64,000 bases of DNA, from contig JAIUNI010000003.1 of the NCBI GenBank assembly GCA_020161935.1, forward strand, positions 62,001 to 126,000, given 5' to 3'. Made by a program: the position numbers and the translations under genes. Under the pieces are notes generated by a model. The model was not told the DNA's origin. It did not search any database and worked only from the letters and a program-made list of their open reading frames with translations. This document shows, one piece after another, positions 16,347 to 25,735 of this stretch (its first letter is position 1; the number at the start of each line of letters is the position of its first letter). This DNA comes from Chloroflexota bacterium (lineage in GTDB: Bacteria; Chloroflexota; Anaerolineae; Aggregatilineales; Phototrophicaceae).

Positions 16347-18752
16347 TTAAGCGTGGAGTTCAGCCGGATTAGCGGCCTTTTCTTTGTGGTCAGCCGTCTT
16401 GTGTTCACGCCGGGTCTTGTTGATGTGTTCCGCCCAGTAGTAGCTGCCGATGACGAACACCGCCGCCGCGATTTGCAGGCCGATGCCCTGCCATGTGGCG
16501 AACAGGCCGAACCACTGCCCCAACCAGATTGGCAGGTTCAAGCCGATGATCGGGGTAATCGGCAGCCAGCCGACAACCTGCATGACGTGAACGGTATTGC
16601 CGACCATCGTCAGCAGCACGAAACCGATCATCACGCCGGTGACGACCAGCATCTTCTTATACGGCAGTTTGCGTTGCAGGGTGAAGGTCAGCACACCGAC
16701 CACCGCTACACCCAGCAAGCCGAGCAGCACCCCTTCCAGCACCACCAGTACCCCGGCTTCCAGCACCAGCGATTGCAAGAACAACACACTCTCGAAGCCC
16801 TCACGGTAGATACTGGTGAAACCCAGAATGATAAGGCCAACAGTTTGGCTGATAGTGACCGCCGCCACGCCGCCGATCAACGTGCGCTTCTTGGTATGGA
16901 AGTTCGCCATCCAGCCTGTCCAATAAACCTTGTGGAAGAACCAGTTGGTGATGAGCAGCAGCACACCAATCGCGATCAGTGAGACAATCGCCTCCAAGCG
17001 TTCGCCCAGCGGCAGCATCACTTGCAGCAGTTCATTCGCCGCCCACCATGTAATCGCCGTCGCGACGAAGGCCAGCAGCGCCCCCACCGCAATCGGTCGG
17101 CGATAGCGGAGTTCTTCGGCGGTACGCAGGCTGGCGAGCAGCGAGGCTAAAATCAGCACTGCTTCCAAGCCTTCGCGGAACACGATGATCGCCGAGTTGG
17201 TGACGACCACGGTGGGGGTCGATTTACCGGCTTCCATCACCGCTTTGGCTTTGATGAACGAGGCTTTGAGCATCGTCAATGTATGCTCGATTTCTTCGAG
17301 CGGCGCACGGGTCGCGATCAGGTACGCGAGGCCGGGGGTCATCCCATCGCCCACACCAATATCATCCGCGTCATGGGCGACACCGCCACCCTGCCAGAAA
17401 AGGATTTCGAGTTCGGAGGCCATCTCCGGCGCGAAGCCGCGCAGCCGCTGCTCGATGCCCAGTTCGAGGAAGCCGTAAGCCTCCAAGCGGGCGGACTCAG
17501 CGAGGTCATATTGGTTCTGCTTAACGGCGGCGGGAATCTGGTCGAGCAGCGAGATAATCACGTCCATATCCGAGTCGGTGGCGACCTGCTGCCATTCTTC
17601 GGGCATGACCTGCTTGAGTAAGGTCTGAACTTCGATGCCCTTATTTTCCAGCGCCACCGGGTCAGCCGTCGATTGGATTTGGAGCTTCATGTCGTTCAGC
17701 AGCGTGGCGACTTTCGCCGTAATCGCCGCGTCACGCTGTTCGAGGGTGAGCGAAATGTCGTTGAAAGCGGCGGTTGACGCTTCGAGGAAGGTCGTCGCTT
17801 CCTGAATCTCGATACTCCGCACCACCACACCATTGACGATACCCCGCTTGTACTCAATCGACACCAGATCGACGAAGCGGATCAGTTGACCGGCACGTCG
17901 GGCTTGGTCGGCCTCGTTCAGCGGCGCGGCGCGGAAGCCCTTGAGCGCGGTTTGGATCGACTCGATGTTCAGTTGGAAGCTGTAGACATCACCATTGACG
18001 GCGACACGCGAAAGCGCCGCGAAAATCTTCTGTGTTTTCTGGAATTCTTCCGCCCCGCGCTGTTCCGCGAACGTGTTGCCCAGAATGTCGAAGTAACCCG
18101 CCGCCAACCCAACTTCCTCCGCCTGCCGCAGGTTAAACTCGAAGCGGTGGGCATCCTCGGCGCTGGCGAGGCTGGTGGTCAATTGTGCTTGATAGGTGTC
18201 GAGCAGGTCGTTACGGATGGCGGTAATCGTTTCTTCCACCGTGCCGTTGCCAGCGGTGAAGGCTTGCACCGCTTTGGTCGCGTCCGCGCCGGGGCGGCTG
18301 AACTTGGTCGAGCTGCGGAACTCGCGCAGCAGCAGCCATTGGGCAGCGGTCGCACCATCATTATTTTCGACCGCTTGCATCGCCAGTTGGCTGCTGGCGT
18401 TGAGGATGCTCGTCCAGATCGCGCCGCGTGTGACCGCCAGCGTCAGCGCATCCCCTTGTGCAACCGCTTCGGTCGCGGTGGCGAAATGGGTTTCCAGCGT
18501 CGCCGCCACATCGGGAACCGCCTCACTAAAGATCGGCTGTAACACCTGTTCATAACGCTCGTAGGCGGCTGTCATCGCCGTGACCGCTTCGGCATCGTCA
18601 CCCAGCAGCAGTTTGCCCTGCGCCCGGAATAACTGCTGCCGGATTTGTTCAGCGTTGGCTTGTGGCGTATCACTTTGCGCCATGACCGGTAAAGCAAAAA
18701 ATACCAGCGCACAGGCTAGTATGATTCCAGCGACGCGGCTCATCCGCTTCAT
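16347..18752 (-). CDS. FTR1 family iron permease with long extracytoplasmic N-terminal domain
   Basis: This protein (801 residues) should import iron. A signal peptide covers about 1-25 (LPVMAQ). Residues 26-515 form a long, mainly helical extracytoplasmic region. The FTR1 membrane domain follows with the two iron-ligand motifs REGLE at 526-530 and REGFE at 650-654 and about seven membrane helices. The extended N-terminus resembles bacterial EfeU/FetM-type proteins in which a periplasmic domain is fused to the permease. GGAGA lies 7 bases before the ATG. It lies 90 bases downstream of an EfeO-like gene. No EfeB (DyP peroxidase) gene is present in the window. Confidence 0.88.
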   Translation of the reverse strand: MKRMSRVAGIILACALVFFALPVMAQSDTPQANAEQIRQQLFRAQGKLLLGDDAEAVTAMTAAYERYEQVLQPIFSEAVPDVAATLETHFATATEAVAQGDALTLAVTRGAIWTSILNASSQLAMQAVENNDGATAAQWLLLREFRSSTKFSRPGADATKAVQAFTAGNGTVEETITAIRNDLLDTYQAQLTTSLASAEDAHRFEFNLRQAEEVGLAAGYFDILGNTFAEQRGAEEFQKTQKIFAALSRVAVNGDVYSFQLNIESIQTALKGFRAAPLNEADQARRAGQLIRFVDLVSIEYKRGIVNGVVVRSIEIQEATTFLEASTAAFNDISLTLEQRDAAITAKVATLLNDMKLQIQSTADPVALENKGIEVQTLLKQVMPEEWQQVATDSDMDVIISLLDQIPAAVKQNQYDLAESARLEAYGFLELGIEQRLRGFAPEMASELEILFWQGGGVAHDADDIGVGDGMTPGLAYLIATRAPLEEIEHTLTMLKASFIKAKAVMEAGKSTPTVVVTNSAIIVFREGLEAVLILASLLASLRTAEELRYRRPIAVGALLAFVATAITWWAANELLQVMLPLGERLEAIVSLIAIGVLLLITNWFFHKVYWTGWMANFHTKKRTLIGGVAAVTISQTVGLIILGFTSIYREGFESVLFLQSLVLEAGVLVVLEGVLLGLLGVAVVGVLTFTLQRKLPYKKMLVVTGVMIGFVLLTMVGNTVHVMQVVGWLPITPIIGLNLPIWLGQWFGLFATWQGIGLQIAAAVFVIGSYYWAEHINKTRREHKTADHKEKAANPAELHA

Positions 18753-18842
18753 AATATTGTCTCCATAAACGAATATGCAAACGGATGCGGGGACAAACAG
18801 CGCCCCACATCCGTGAGTTCTTGAACTCAGTTTTAGTCGATA

Positions 18843-19913
18843 TTATTCCTGTATCGGAATATCCAGCAGTGCGGCGGCCTGCGCGATTTGTCCGGTGATG
18901 GTCTGGGCGCGGTCTTGTGCCTCGCTGCCAAACACATCGGCTTCTTCGGCGGTAAACTGCCGTCCACCCTGTTCCTCTTCAAGGATGTCGAGGACATAAG
19001 CCTTCAGGTCGATCAGCCCTTGTTTGATCTGCTCGTACTGTTCATTGCTCTCAGCCTTAATCAGCGGGCCAACACCATCATAAATCACCTGCAAGCTGCT
19101 GAGAATATCGTTGATGTCCGAAAGACGCGAGATCACGGCGAAGTTCTGGCCGGTCGCCTCGTCACCCGCCACGAAGCGCGAAGTCTTCCACGAACCGAAG
19201 TATTCGCTCATCGTCGGCACCATCACCACCAGCGCGGTGAAGGCATCGCTGTCGTTCGGCTCCCACGCTTCCGAGGAAACCAGCAGGTCAGCCGCGTAGC
19301 TGGCGAGTGAATCCGCCACGCCCTTGACGAAGTTGGCATCCGGCAGCACATCACCGAAGCCGACTTCACCATCGCCGTCGAGGTCAACCTCGACACCGCT
19401 GTCGAAGGCCGGATTGGTTCCCCACAGGCTGGCTTCCAGCAGACCGAACAGGTTACCGGGCTTCTCCAGCACCGTTTCGTCCGGCAGTGTCACGCTGAAA
19501 TCGGCTGCGTTTTCGGGGTCTTCTTCACCGGAAGCCGAAGCGTCGATGATCGCGTCATATTCAGCAAGGCTCGGCACACCCGCCACGATCCCTTCCATCT
19601 TTTCGTATTCCGGGCTGATGATGATCCACTGTTCCTTAGCGGCGGTCAGCGCGGCGGTTACGGCTTCCGGTTTGGCTGCCCACAGCGCTTCGTAGTCAAA
19701 GCCAGCCGCCTCAGCCAGTTCATAATAAGCATCGGTACTTTCGGTCAAAACTTTGGAGCCTTCGGCGAGGCCGTTGGCTTTTTCCAGCAAATAGGTCTTC
19801 ACGGCGGCCAAATCACCAACCGGTTCAGCCGTCGCTTCTTGTGCAAAAAGGCCGCCGAAGGGCAGCGCCGACAACGCGAACATTAGACCAAACAATAAGC
19901 GTTTGTGCTTCAT
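18843..19913 (-). CDS. EfeO/imelysin-like secreted iron-uptake partner
   Basis: The ATG at 19913 gives a clean signal peptide (MKHKRLLFGLMFALSALPFG, cleavage near FAQ-EA); two in-frame ATGs upstream lie outside it and lack ribosome sites. The segment ALWAAKPEAVTAALTAAK followed by SPEYEKMEGIVAGVPSLAEYD recalls EfeO/EfeM proteins that hand iron to FTR1 permeases, and the gene order supports that role. Two oddities: the mature protein contains no histidine, so the HxxE motif of imelysins is absent, and residues 177-188 read DLDGDGEVGFGD, a canonical EF-hand calcium loop. The assignment rests partly on context. Confidence 0.65.
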   Translation of the reverse strand: MKHKRLLFGLMFALSALPFGGLFAQEATAEPVGDLAAVKTYLLEKANGLAEGSKVLTESTDAYYELAEAAGFDYEALWAAKPEAVTAALTAAKEQWIIISPEYEKMEGIVAGVPSLAEYDAIIDASASGEEDPENAADFSVTLPDETVLEKPGNLFGLLEASLWGTNPAFDSGVEVDLDGDGEVGFGDVLPDANFVKGVADSLASYAADLLVSSEAWEPNDSDAFTALVVMVPTMSEYFGSWKTSRFVAGDEATGQNFAVISRLSDINDILSSLQVIYDGVGPLIKAESNEQYEQIKQGLIDLKAYVLDILEEEQGGRQFTAEEADVFGSEAQDRAQTITGQIAQAAALLDIPIQE

Positions 19914-20183
19914 AGAAATTCCCATGTTGGACATTGGTAAAGTTACGAGCCTAAGGGTAGCGAGTTTTACAGGGCTAATCTACAAGGGTGGTCAAGCGCT
20001 AAATTTCACAAGCGTTGATACCGGGTGTCGAGGTGTTAATCCAAACTGTGAGCAGGGCTATAAAAAAAGTTGATCGGGGTTCAATTTTGATTGGCCTATA
20101 GTTTTATGTAGATTTATGCAGGTTCAAGGTTATAATATGACTGTCATGAAGTCGCGCACTGATCTTTAGGAGTTCGTTTATCC

Positions 20184-21248
20184 ATGCCCGCTGTAAAATC
20201 CTCGCCCCGCGTCGGTGTGATCGTCGCCCAGCTCGGCACACCGGACGCACCGACCGCCGCCGCTTTGCGTCCCTACTTACGCCAATTCCTGTCCGACCGC
20301 CGCGTCATCGACTACAGCCCGTTCATCTGGCAGCCGGTGTTGCGCGGTGTGATTTTGCGGACGCGCCCTCGCCGTTCCGCGCGGTTGTACCACCGCATCT
20401 GGACGGACGAAGGGTCGCCGCTGCTCAAGATTTCCCAACGGCAGACCGAAGGCTTGCAAGCACGTTTGGGCGATGCGTACCGCGTGGTGTTGGGGATGCG
20501 CTACGGCACGCCCAGCCTGAACCATGCCATGCAAACGCTGGAGGCTGAGGGCATCGACCGTATTGTCGTGCTGCCCATGTATCCACAGTATTCCTCCACG
20601 ACCACTGCCTCGATTTACGATGGCACTTATATGGCAGCGGCGGGTACACGCTCGGCCTTCCACGACGACCGCAAGCGGTTTATTCCGGCGCTGCGTTTCG
20701 TGCCGCCCTATTACACCCACCCCGGCTATATTAACGCCCTGCGCGAACGGGTGCTGGAAGCCGTCCGCCAGCACGGGCAGCCGGATCGCTACCTGTTCAC
20801 CTTCCACGGCATCCCCAACCGCTACATCCAAACGGGCGACCCCTACCGCGCCCAGTGTGAGGTCACGGCGCACTTGCTTGCCGAGTCGCTGCACCTCCAA
20901 GATCACCAGTGGCAGGTGAGCTTCCAGTCGCAGTTCGGGCCGGAAAAGTGGTTGCAGCCGTACACCAGCGATACACTTGAGGGCATGGTACACAGCGGCG
21001 CGGAAAGGCTGCTGGTGTTCGCGCCGGGGTTCGTGGCGGACTGCCTCGAAACACTTGATGAGTTGGGGAACGAAGGCCGCGACGAATTTGTCTCCGGCGG
21101 CGGTAAAGCCGAGGCGTACCACCTCGCGCCCTGCCTGAATGACCAACCGCAGTGGCTCGACACGATGGCGCAAATTGTACAGAATGAAGCGCTGGGTTGG
21201 GTTGAGCCTGTACCGGCTGCACAGCCCGCCTACGAATATCAACGGTAA
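20184..21248 (+). CDS. hemH: Ferrochelatase
   Basis: HemH inserts iron into the porphyrin ring in heme synthesis. The 354-residue protein has QLGTPDAPT near the start, the GMRYGTPS and PMYPQYSSTTTAS loops, the catalytic His208 in FTFHGIPNRY, the FGPEKWLQPYT segment and Glu289 in CLETLDE. These are the complete metal-insertion signatures. AGGAG precedes the ATG by 11 bases. It is divergent from the iron-import genes, so uptake and use of iron are encoded side by side, sharing a 270-base intergenic region. No Fur-box-like sequence was obvious. Confidence 0.93.
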   Translation: MPAVKSSPRVGVIVAQLGTPDAPTAAALRPYLRQFLSDRRVIDYSPFIWQPVLRGVILRTRPRRSARLYHRIWTDEGSPLLKISQRQTEGLQARLGDAYRVVLGMRYGTPSLNHAMQTLEAEGIDRIVVLPMYPQYSSTTTASIYDGTYMAAAGTRSAFHDDRKRFIPALRFVPPYYTHPGYINALRERVLEAVRQHGQPDRYLFTFHGIPNRYIQTGDPYRAQCEVTAHLLAESLHLQDHQWQVSFQSQFGPEKWLQPYTSDTLEGMVHSGAERLLVFAPGFVADCLETLDELGNEGRDEFVSGGGKAEAYHLAPCLNDQPQWLDTMAQIVQNEALGWVEPVPAAQPAYEYQR

Positions 21249-21251
21249 ACG

Positions 21252-21797
21252 TTACCGCGTATAGCTGTTATCGTTGAAGATGCCGCTGGGGTGGCAGCCG
21301 CGCCGTGCCGATGCCGCCTGCTTCTCCAGCGACACGAACTCGTCGTAGTGGGCGCGGTCGGGGTCGTAAACCACCGCCTCGGCATACCCCTGTTCCACCA
21401 GCGCACGGTTGACGAACAGGTCGCCCACGTACACATAGCGCAGCAGCCGGTCATACTGGTCGGTGTCGCTCACGTCTTTAACCAACCGCACCGTCTTACC
21501 CTCAACGAACAGGGCGTTCGCCTGCTTGGCCTCGGAGTAGCACACCTCGTCGCGTTCCGGCGTGTTCATCCCCACGTAGCGCACCCGTTCGCGCGTCCCA
21601 TCCGGGAAGCGCACGTCAATCGTGTCGCCGTCAATGATCTGCACGACTTGCGCCGTGTCACCCCCTTGATCGGTACTCCCGCCCGAACCATCGCTGGGCA
21701 GTGGCGAGGTGGTCGAATCAAAGCCGAACGTGCAGCCGGTCAGCAGCGCAAGGACGAGTAGGATAACAAGTCGGTGAAGTGTAGATTTTTTGTTCAT
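21252..21797 (-). CDS. Thermonuclease-family (SNase-like) lipoprotein
   Basis: A lipoprotein signal with lipobox LLTGC places the protein (181 residues) at the outer face of the membrane. A Ser/Gly-rich linker leads to a staphylococcal nuclease domain: DGDTIDVRF, RVRYVGMNTPERDE with the catalytic Arg and Glu, and DQYDRLLRYVYV. It should cut extracellular nucleic acids with calcium. It is convergent with hemH, 3 bases apart. Confidence 0.88.
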   Translation of the reverse strand: MNKKSTLHRLVILLVLALLTGCTFGFDSTTSPLPSDGSGGSTDQGGDTAQVVQIIDGDTIDVRFPDGTRERVRYVGMNTPERDEVCYSEAKQANALFVEGKTVRLVKDVSDTDQYDRLLRYVYVGDLFVNRALVEQGYAEAVVYDPDRAHYDEFVSLEKQAASARRGCHPSGIFNDNSYTR

Positions 21798-21921
21798 ATC
21801 GGGCTAGTGTACATCCACCCCTCACAAGATACAAGCGCCACCCGTGAACCTCGTTTTGCAGGTTATCGGTTTGCCTTTTATACTCTCTAGGGTATTTGCG
21901 ACGAGGGATAAGGGCAGCCAA

Positions 21922-22431
21922 ATGGAAACGAATGCATCAGCCAACGCCGAAATGGAATACGCATCACTGCGCGAGGAAGTCCTCAAGCGCATCGAATCGC
22001 GCCAGCAAACCATCAGCGTTGCGCTGACGTTGGCGGGGGCGTTCCTCGGCCTCGGCTGGAACTCCGGCGCGGTCGTCATTCTCATTTACCCGCTGATCGC
22101 CCTGATGCTGGCGGTTGGTTGGGCGCAGAATGAGGTGTTCGTCATGCAGATCAACGCCTACATCCGCGACCATCTGGAACGCGAGGGCAGCGGCCTCGGC
22201 TGGCAGCGCTTCAACCAGCAGAACAAGGGTGAGCTGCGTATCTTCGGCTGGCCTTTGGAAGTGCTGGCGATTGGCGGTATCTTTATCCTGTCGCAGTTCA
22301 TGGCGATTGGCCTCGGTGGGCTGCGTTTTGGTGGCAGCTTGCCGGAATGGCTGCTTCTCATATTGGCAATCGCCGCCGTCGCCGCGATGGTCATGCTGCT
22401 CGGCTACATGCGCCGCAAAGCCAGTGTCTAA
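21922..22431 (+). CDS. Small integral membrane protein, unknown function
   Basis: The 169-residue protein starts with a charged helix (MEYASLREEVLKRIESR) followed by two hydrophobic segments (about 33-75), a polar loop with AYIRDHLEREGSGLGWQRF, and two further hydrophobic segments near the end. This arrangement is seen in an uncharacterised bacterial family; I do not recognise a function. The ATG at 21922 has AAGGG 7 bases upstream; the longer frame from 21844 has no support. Confidence 0.65.
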   Translation: METNASANAEMEYASLREEVLKRIESRQQTISVALTLAGAFLGLGWNSGAVVILIYPLIALMLAVGWAQNEVFVMQINAYIRDHLEREGSGLGWQRFNQQNKGELRIFGWPLEVLAIGGIFILSQFMAIGLGGLRFGGSLPEWLLLILAIAAVAAMVMLLGYMRRKASV

Positions 22432-22484
22432 ACACCCATCATGTTGTGCTTAGAAGCCGTTTGAAAAGTAGGTTTAGGGTTCCT

Positions 22485-22564
22485 CGGACGCGATGTATCG
22501 CGTCCCTACACGAAATTCGCATCACAAACGCGCGTTTTTGTAGGGACAGCATACAGGCTGTCCG
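22485..22564. repeat. Paired-hairpin element R4
   Basis: The left hairpin (22485-22510) is CGCGAT-type and the right hairpin (22539-22564) is CAGCAT-type with one changed loop base. The spacer is 28 bases. Confidence 0.85.
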
Positions 22565-22653
22565 GTATTTCAAAACGTCTCAAATGGTTTCTTAGACCCG
22601 TTTTAACTCGTTCGTTTTATAACTCGGTACTCAATACTCAGCACTTAAAAACT

Positions 22654-23220
22654 ATGCACATTATCGTCGCCTCGAAAAATCCCGTGAAACTTCAATCGGC
22701 ATTGTCCGGTTTCCAGCAGATGTTCCCTGCCGAAACCTTTACGGCTGAAAGTGTCAGTGTCCCATCCGGTGTCAAAGACCAACCGATGAGCGACGAAGAA
22801 ACCCTTCAAGGGGCGCTCAACCGGGTTGCCAACGCTGGCACTGCCTACCCGACTGCCGATTATTGGGTCGGCATCGAAGGTGGCTGTGAGGAAAAACACG
22901 GCGAACTCTGGACGTATGCATGGGTCGTCGTGCTGGGGCGTGATCCAGCGCCGCGCCGCGAGTGGCGCGACATGGACGCGATTTCCGGCAGCGCCCGTAC
23001 CGCCGCGTTCCGTCTGCCGCACGAAGTCGCCGCGCTGGTGCGGAACGGCGTGGAACTTGGCGAGGCCGATGACCAGATTTTCGGGCGTTCGAACTCCAAA
23101 CAGACCAACGGCGCGGTTGGCTTGCTCACCGGCGACCTCATCGACCGCCAGCGATACTACGAACACGCCGTCATCCTCGCGCTGGTTCCCTTCAAGAACA
23201 CCACCCTGCGCTGGTCGTAG
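22654..23220 (+). CDS. yjjX: Inosine/xanthosine triphosphatase, YjjX family
   Basis: YjjX-type enzymes hydrolyse deaminated purine nucleoside triphosphates (ITP/XTP) to protect nucleic acids. Family signatures are VASKNPVKLQSA at the start, VPSGVKDQPMSDEETLQGA, the WVGIEGG loop, ADDQIFGRSNSKQTNGAVGLLT and YYEHAVILALVPF. Length (188) is slightly above the usual 170-180. No Shine-Dalgarno sequence is visible before the ATG, so the transcript may be leaderless or weakly translated. Confidence 0.88.
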   Translation: MHIIVASKNPVKLQSALSGFQQMFPAETFTAESVSVPSGVKDQPMSDEETLQGALNRVANAGTAYPTADYWVGIEGGCEEKHGELWTYAWVVVLGRDPAPRREWRDMDAISGSARTAAFRLPHEVAALVRNGVELGEADDQIFGRSNSKQTNGAVGLLTGDLIDRQRYYEHAVILALVPFKNTTLRWS

Positions 23221-23223
23221 GGT

Positions 23224-23586
23224 TTATTCGGCTTCACTCGCGTCTGTTTCAGGTGGCAGAAAGCCTTCGAGTAACTGGATGAGATACGGAACGCTCATGA
23301 CTGCCGTATCCCAAACCACATCGTAATTAACACGATCATAGGCATGGATAATACGATTTCGCATTCCAATGATCTCATGCCACGGCAGTTCGGGTAGAAG
23401 CGCTCGGGTTTCTGTTGTTACTTTGTTGGCTGCTTCGCCAATGATCTCAAGCGCACGTACGACTGCAAAACCGAGGAGAAAATCATCTTTTTCCAGATCA
23501 AGTCGTGTCTTATTGGTAATAAAATTCTGCAACCTGCGTCCTGCATCCAACATATCACGCAATAACGTTTCATCCCTCGTATTCAT
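23224..23586 (-). CDS. HepT-like HEPN ribonuclease toxin
   Basis: This is a 120-residue DUF86/HepT protein. The HEPN catalytic motif R-x4-H-x-Y is intact as R76...H81-A-Y83 (RNRIIHAY), and the helix FAVVRALEIIGEAANKV is typical. HepT proteins cleave RNA and are neutralised when their MntA partner adds AMP to the tyrosine. Its start overlaps the end of the MntA gene by 17 bases, giving tight coupling. Confidence 0.9.
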   Translation of the reverse strand: MNTRDETLLRDMLDAGRRLQNFITNKTRLDLEKDDFLLGFAVVRALEIIGEAANKVTTETRALLPELPWHEIIGMRNRIIHAYDRVNYDVVWDTAVMSVPYLIQLLEGFLPPETDASEAE

Positions 23587-23881
23587 AAATGACCTGTGCG
23601 TCTTTCAAGACAGCTTTCCGAAAATGTCGGCTCAGTTCCATAGGTGTTCGTAAATCGACCTTGCGTCCCAGCAAAGACGTTAATTGGGTTTCTTGTTCCA
23701 CCATATCCAAAAAGGTAATACGTTGGCCCGGTAAATACTCTACGAGCAAATCAATATCACTTTGGGAATTGAAATCGCTACTTAAAATAGAACCAAATAG
23801 TGAAAGTTTACGAATAGCGTGTTTCTCGCAAAACGCCTGAAGTTCTGCCTCTGGAATAAGAAGTGAGAATTGATTGAACAT
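23570..23881 (-). CDS. MntA-like nucleotidyltransferase antitoxin
   Basis: This is a 103-residue minimal nucleotidyltransferase. The motif GSILSSDFNSQSDIDLLVE has Gly30-Ser31 and the metal Asp pair D42/D44. MntA proteins AMPylate HepT toxins on the RxxxxHxY tyrosine. It is the first gene of the pair, as usual for this system. RKVDLRTP near 73-80 would hold the third acidic residue. Confidence 0.9.
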   Translation of the reverse strand: MFNQFSLLIPEAELQAFCEKHAIRKLSLFGSILSSDFNSQSDIDLLVEYLPGQRITFLDMVEQETQLTSLLGRKVDLRTPMELSRHFRKAVLKDAQVIYEYEG

Positions 23882-24000
23882 ATTAAACCCTCAACCTTTT
23901 CTGTATTCTACCATCGCTCCAGACTTGCCACTGCATCAACTAGGTATCTTCCTGTCTTTACATTATCTAAAGTTTAATGACTACTGACTATCGACTTATT

Positions 24001-24145
24001 ATTTCCTACGTTTGAATTCGGTTAACCCGACAAACTATTTACTAACCATTCCCAAACCCTCTTAACACTCACGCTCCCTCAAAGAGTTAGCACCAACACC
24101 GCTTAAAAGTGACCAAATGTTCTGACAAATGTTCACCCTTTCGTC
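24001..24145 (-). repeat. Dispersed repeat, copy 1 (inverse copy at 43256-43405)
   Basis: The reverse complement of this segment matches 43256-43405. The best part includes AAAGTGACCAAATGTTCTGA on this strand and the inverse on the other, followed by GTTAGCACCAAC and CTTAACA words in the same order. The two copies are about 80% alike by eye and 19 kb apart in opposite orientation. Confidence 0.8.
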
Positions 24146-24178
24146 CCCAACCTCTGCTATCCTGTGCATAGGGCTGGA

Positions 24179-24203
24179 TGTAGGGATGAGGTACGCCTCA
24201 TCC
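24179..24203. repeat. Single GTAGGGA hairpin
   Basis: TGTAGGGATGAGG and CCTCATCCG form one arm type of the dispersed element, with a changed core (GATGAGG/CCTCATC) in which pairing is kept. Confidence 0.6.
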
Positions 24204-24693
24204 GCGCTCCCGACCTCACGCATCTTAACAACCGCATACGCCCTTGGCGTTCTCTGCCTTTCTTGGCGTGCTTGGCGATTTGTTCTCGTATTGGACTAAT
24301 GACTGGCGACTATAGACTGAAGACTATTCTTGCCATTGCCGCCTTTGCTGCTAATTTTGCCAAGAACGGCGTATTTATCCCCTCCATCGCTTGTGGGGAG
24401 GTGTCGCGTTAGCGACGGAGGGGGTCTATCTCTGACATTTCGGACACTGACGACTCTGACGACATTTCTGACACAAAACACCGAAATGGCGGTATAGCGC
24501 CGCCGCCGCCGCCATAAAATGCACTGTGAAAGTGACGAATTTGAAGAATTTTGAGAACGTTCAGCAGTTTGCTCCCTCACATCCGCCGTCAAAACGATGT
24601 TGTAACAACAGCATCAACAGCAACAACTGCAATATTTCTAACATTTTCAACATTTGCGGCCTTTGTATGGAGCTAAAAGCCAACTGCCAACTG

Positions 24694-25626
24694 CTATATC
24701 CCAAACGCCCGCGCGGGGTTGGTTACGGTCAGCAGGTGAATATCCGCGTCGGTCGCGCCGCGTTCACGCAGGGCGGGCAGGAAGGTGTCCATCAACGCCG
24801 TATACCCGCGATAACCCTGCGGCTGCGGCACACCACCGGGGGAGCCGACCTCGTACCAACCGGCATCGTGGGAGAGCAGCACCTGTGCGCCATAACCCAC
24901 GTCGAGCATGTTCACCGTGTAGTCGAGCATCTTCCCGTCGAGTTCTGGATTAGCCCCGATGGCATCGAACTCCACCCACGCGCCGCGTTTCGCCGCCTCG
25001 ATATGAATGCTCGTATCCGGTTCGGTCTGCGTGTGTATCCAGATGAAGCGGTTGAGGTTTTGCCCCGCCGCCTCTAGGATGTCCATCTCCTCGCGTGCCG
25101 CCCTGCCGCCGATGGTATGGCTGCCGATGATCGCGCCCGTGGCTTGACTGGCAATCGCCGCTGCCCGCAGGTTACGCGCCTCAATCGCCTTCGGGCCGTC
25201 GTCCACCAGCGCGGTTTTAATGAAGCCGGCTTTGCTATCCGTACCCTCGATGCCGTCAGTGATTTCGCTAATCCAGTGTTCGGCGAGGGCTTCGGCGCTA
25301 ATGTCTAGCCAATTCGTCGGGATAAAGCCTTCCTTATAGACACCGGTCGGCACGACGATATGAATGGGGGTGAGGCTTGCCACATGCCGCATCGCCCGAA
25401 TATTGCGCCCCACGCCCAGCGGCGCGCAGTCGACGAAGGCCGTAACGCCTTTGGCCTGTATCGCATCCAAGTAGGGTTTCACCAACTGCCCGACGACCTC
25501 CGGCTCTCCCTCGCCATGCCCCGGCGCGAGCGGCCCGCGCAGATCGACAAACAGGTGCTCGTGGGGGAGAATGAAGCCTAATTTTTCGGTGGGAATATCC
25601 CCTTTGAGGGTTCGTAAAATCGCCAT
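24694..25626 (-). CDS. Phosphotriesterase-family metal hydrolase
   Basis: The 310-residue amidohydrolase-fold enzyme has HEH at 22-24 (LPHEHLFVDLR), the bridging lysine K137 in AGFIKTAL, metal His residues in IGSHTIGG and WIHTQTE, and Asp in LLSHDAGWY. This is the binuclear site of phosphotriesterase-like lactonases and hydrolases. Natural substrates are usually lactones or phosphoesters; which one is unclear. It stands alone, with repeats downstream. Confidence 0.85.
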   Translation of the reverse strand: MAILRTLKGDIPTEKLGFILPHEHLFVDLRGPLAPGHGEGEPEVVGQLVKPYLDAIQAKGVTAFVDCAPLGVGRNIRAMRHVASLTPIHIVVPTGVYKEGFIPTNWLDISAEALAEHWISEITDGIEGTDSKAGFIKTALVDDGPKAIEARNLRAAAIASQATGAIIGSHTIGGRAAREEMDILEAAGQNLNRFIWIHTQTEPDTSIHIEAAKRGAWVEFDAIGANPELDGKMLDYTVNMLDVGYGAQVLLSHDAGWYEVGSPGGVPQPQGYRGYTALMDTFLPALRERGATDADIHLLTVTNPARAFGI

Positions 25627-25735
25627 TGTTGAATCCTTTCCAAAACCTATTTGCCGTCAATTATTCGTGTTTTGAACACAAATACAACTCCATCCGTATA
25701 GGGGATTATGAAGTCATGTCAACAGGAGACAGGCC

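Larger units (their letters stand above)
23882..24693. other. Repeat-filled intergenic region, 0.8 kb
   Basis: No gene is supported here. It holds a dispersed inverted-copy repeat (24001-24145), a single GTAGGGA hairpin (24179-24203), CTTGGCG words (24238-24280), GACTGGCGACTATAGACTGAAG-like words (24298-24325, broken into short units), a G-rich hairpin repeat (24372-24426), a CCG microsatellite (about 24502-24516) and an AACA-rich stretch (24601-24655). Confidence 0.6.

Noticed and set aside
18843..19913. Dockerin domain in the EfeO-like protein
   Set aside because: Only one EF-hand loop is present; dockerins have two repeated loops, and no cohesin context exists.
24502..24516. CCG microsatellite as phase-variable switch
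   Set aside because: It lies in a gene-free spacer away from promoters or start codons, with nothing obvious to regulate.
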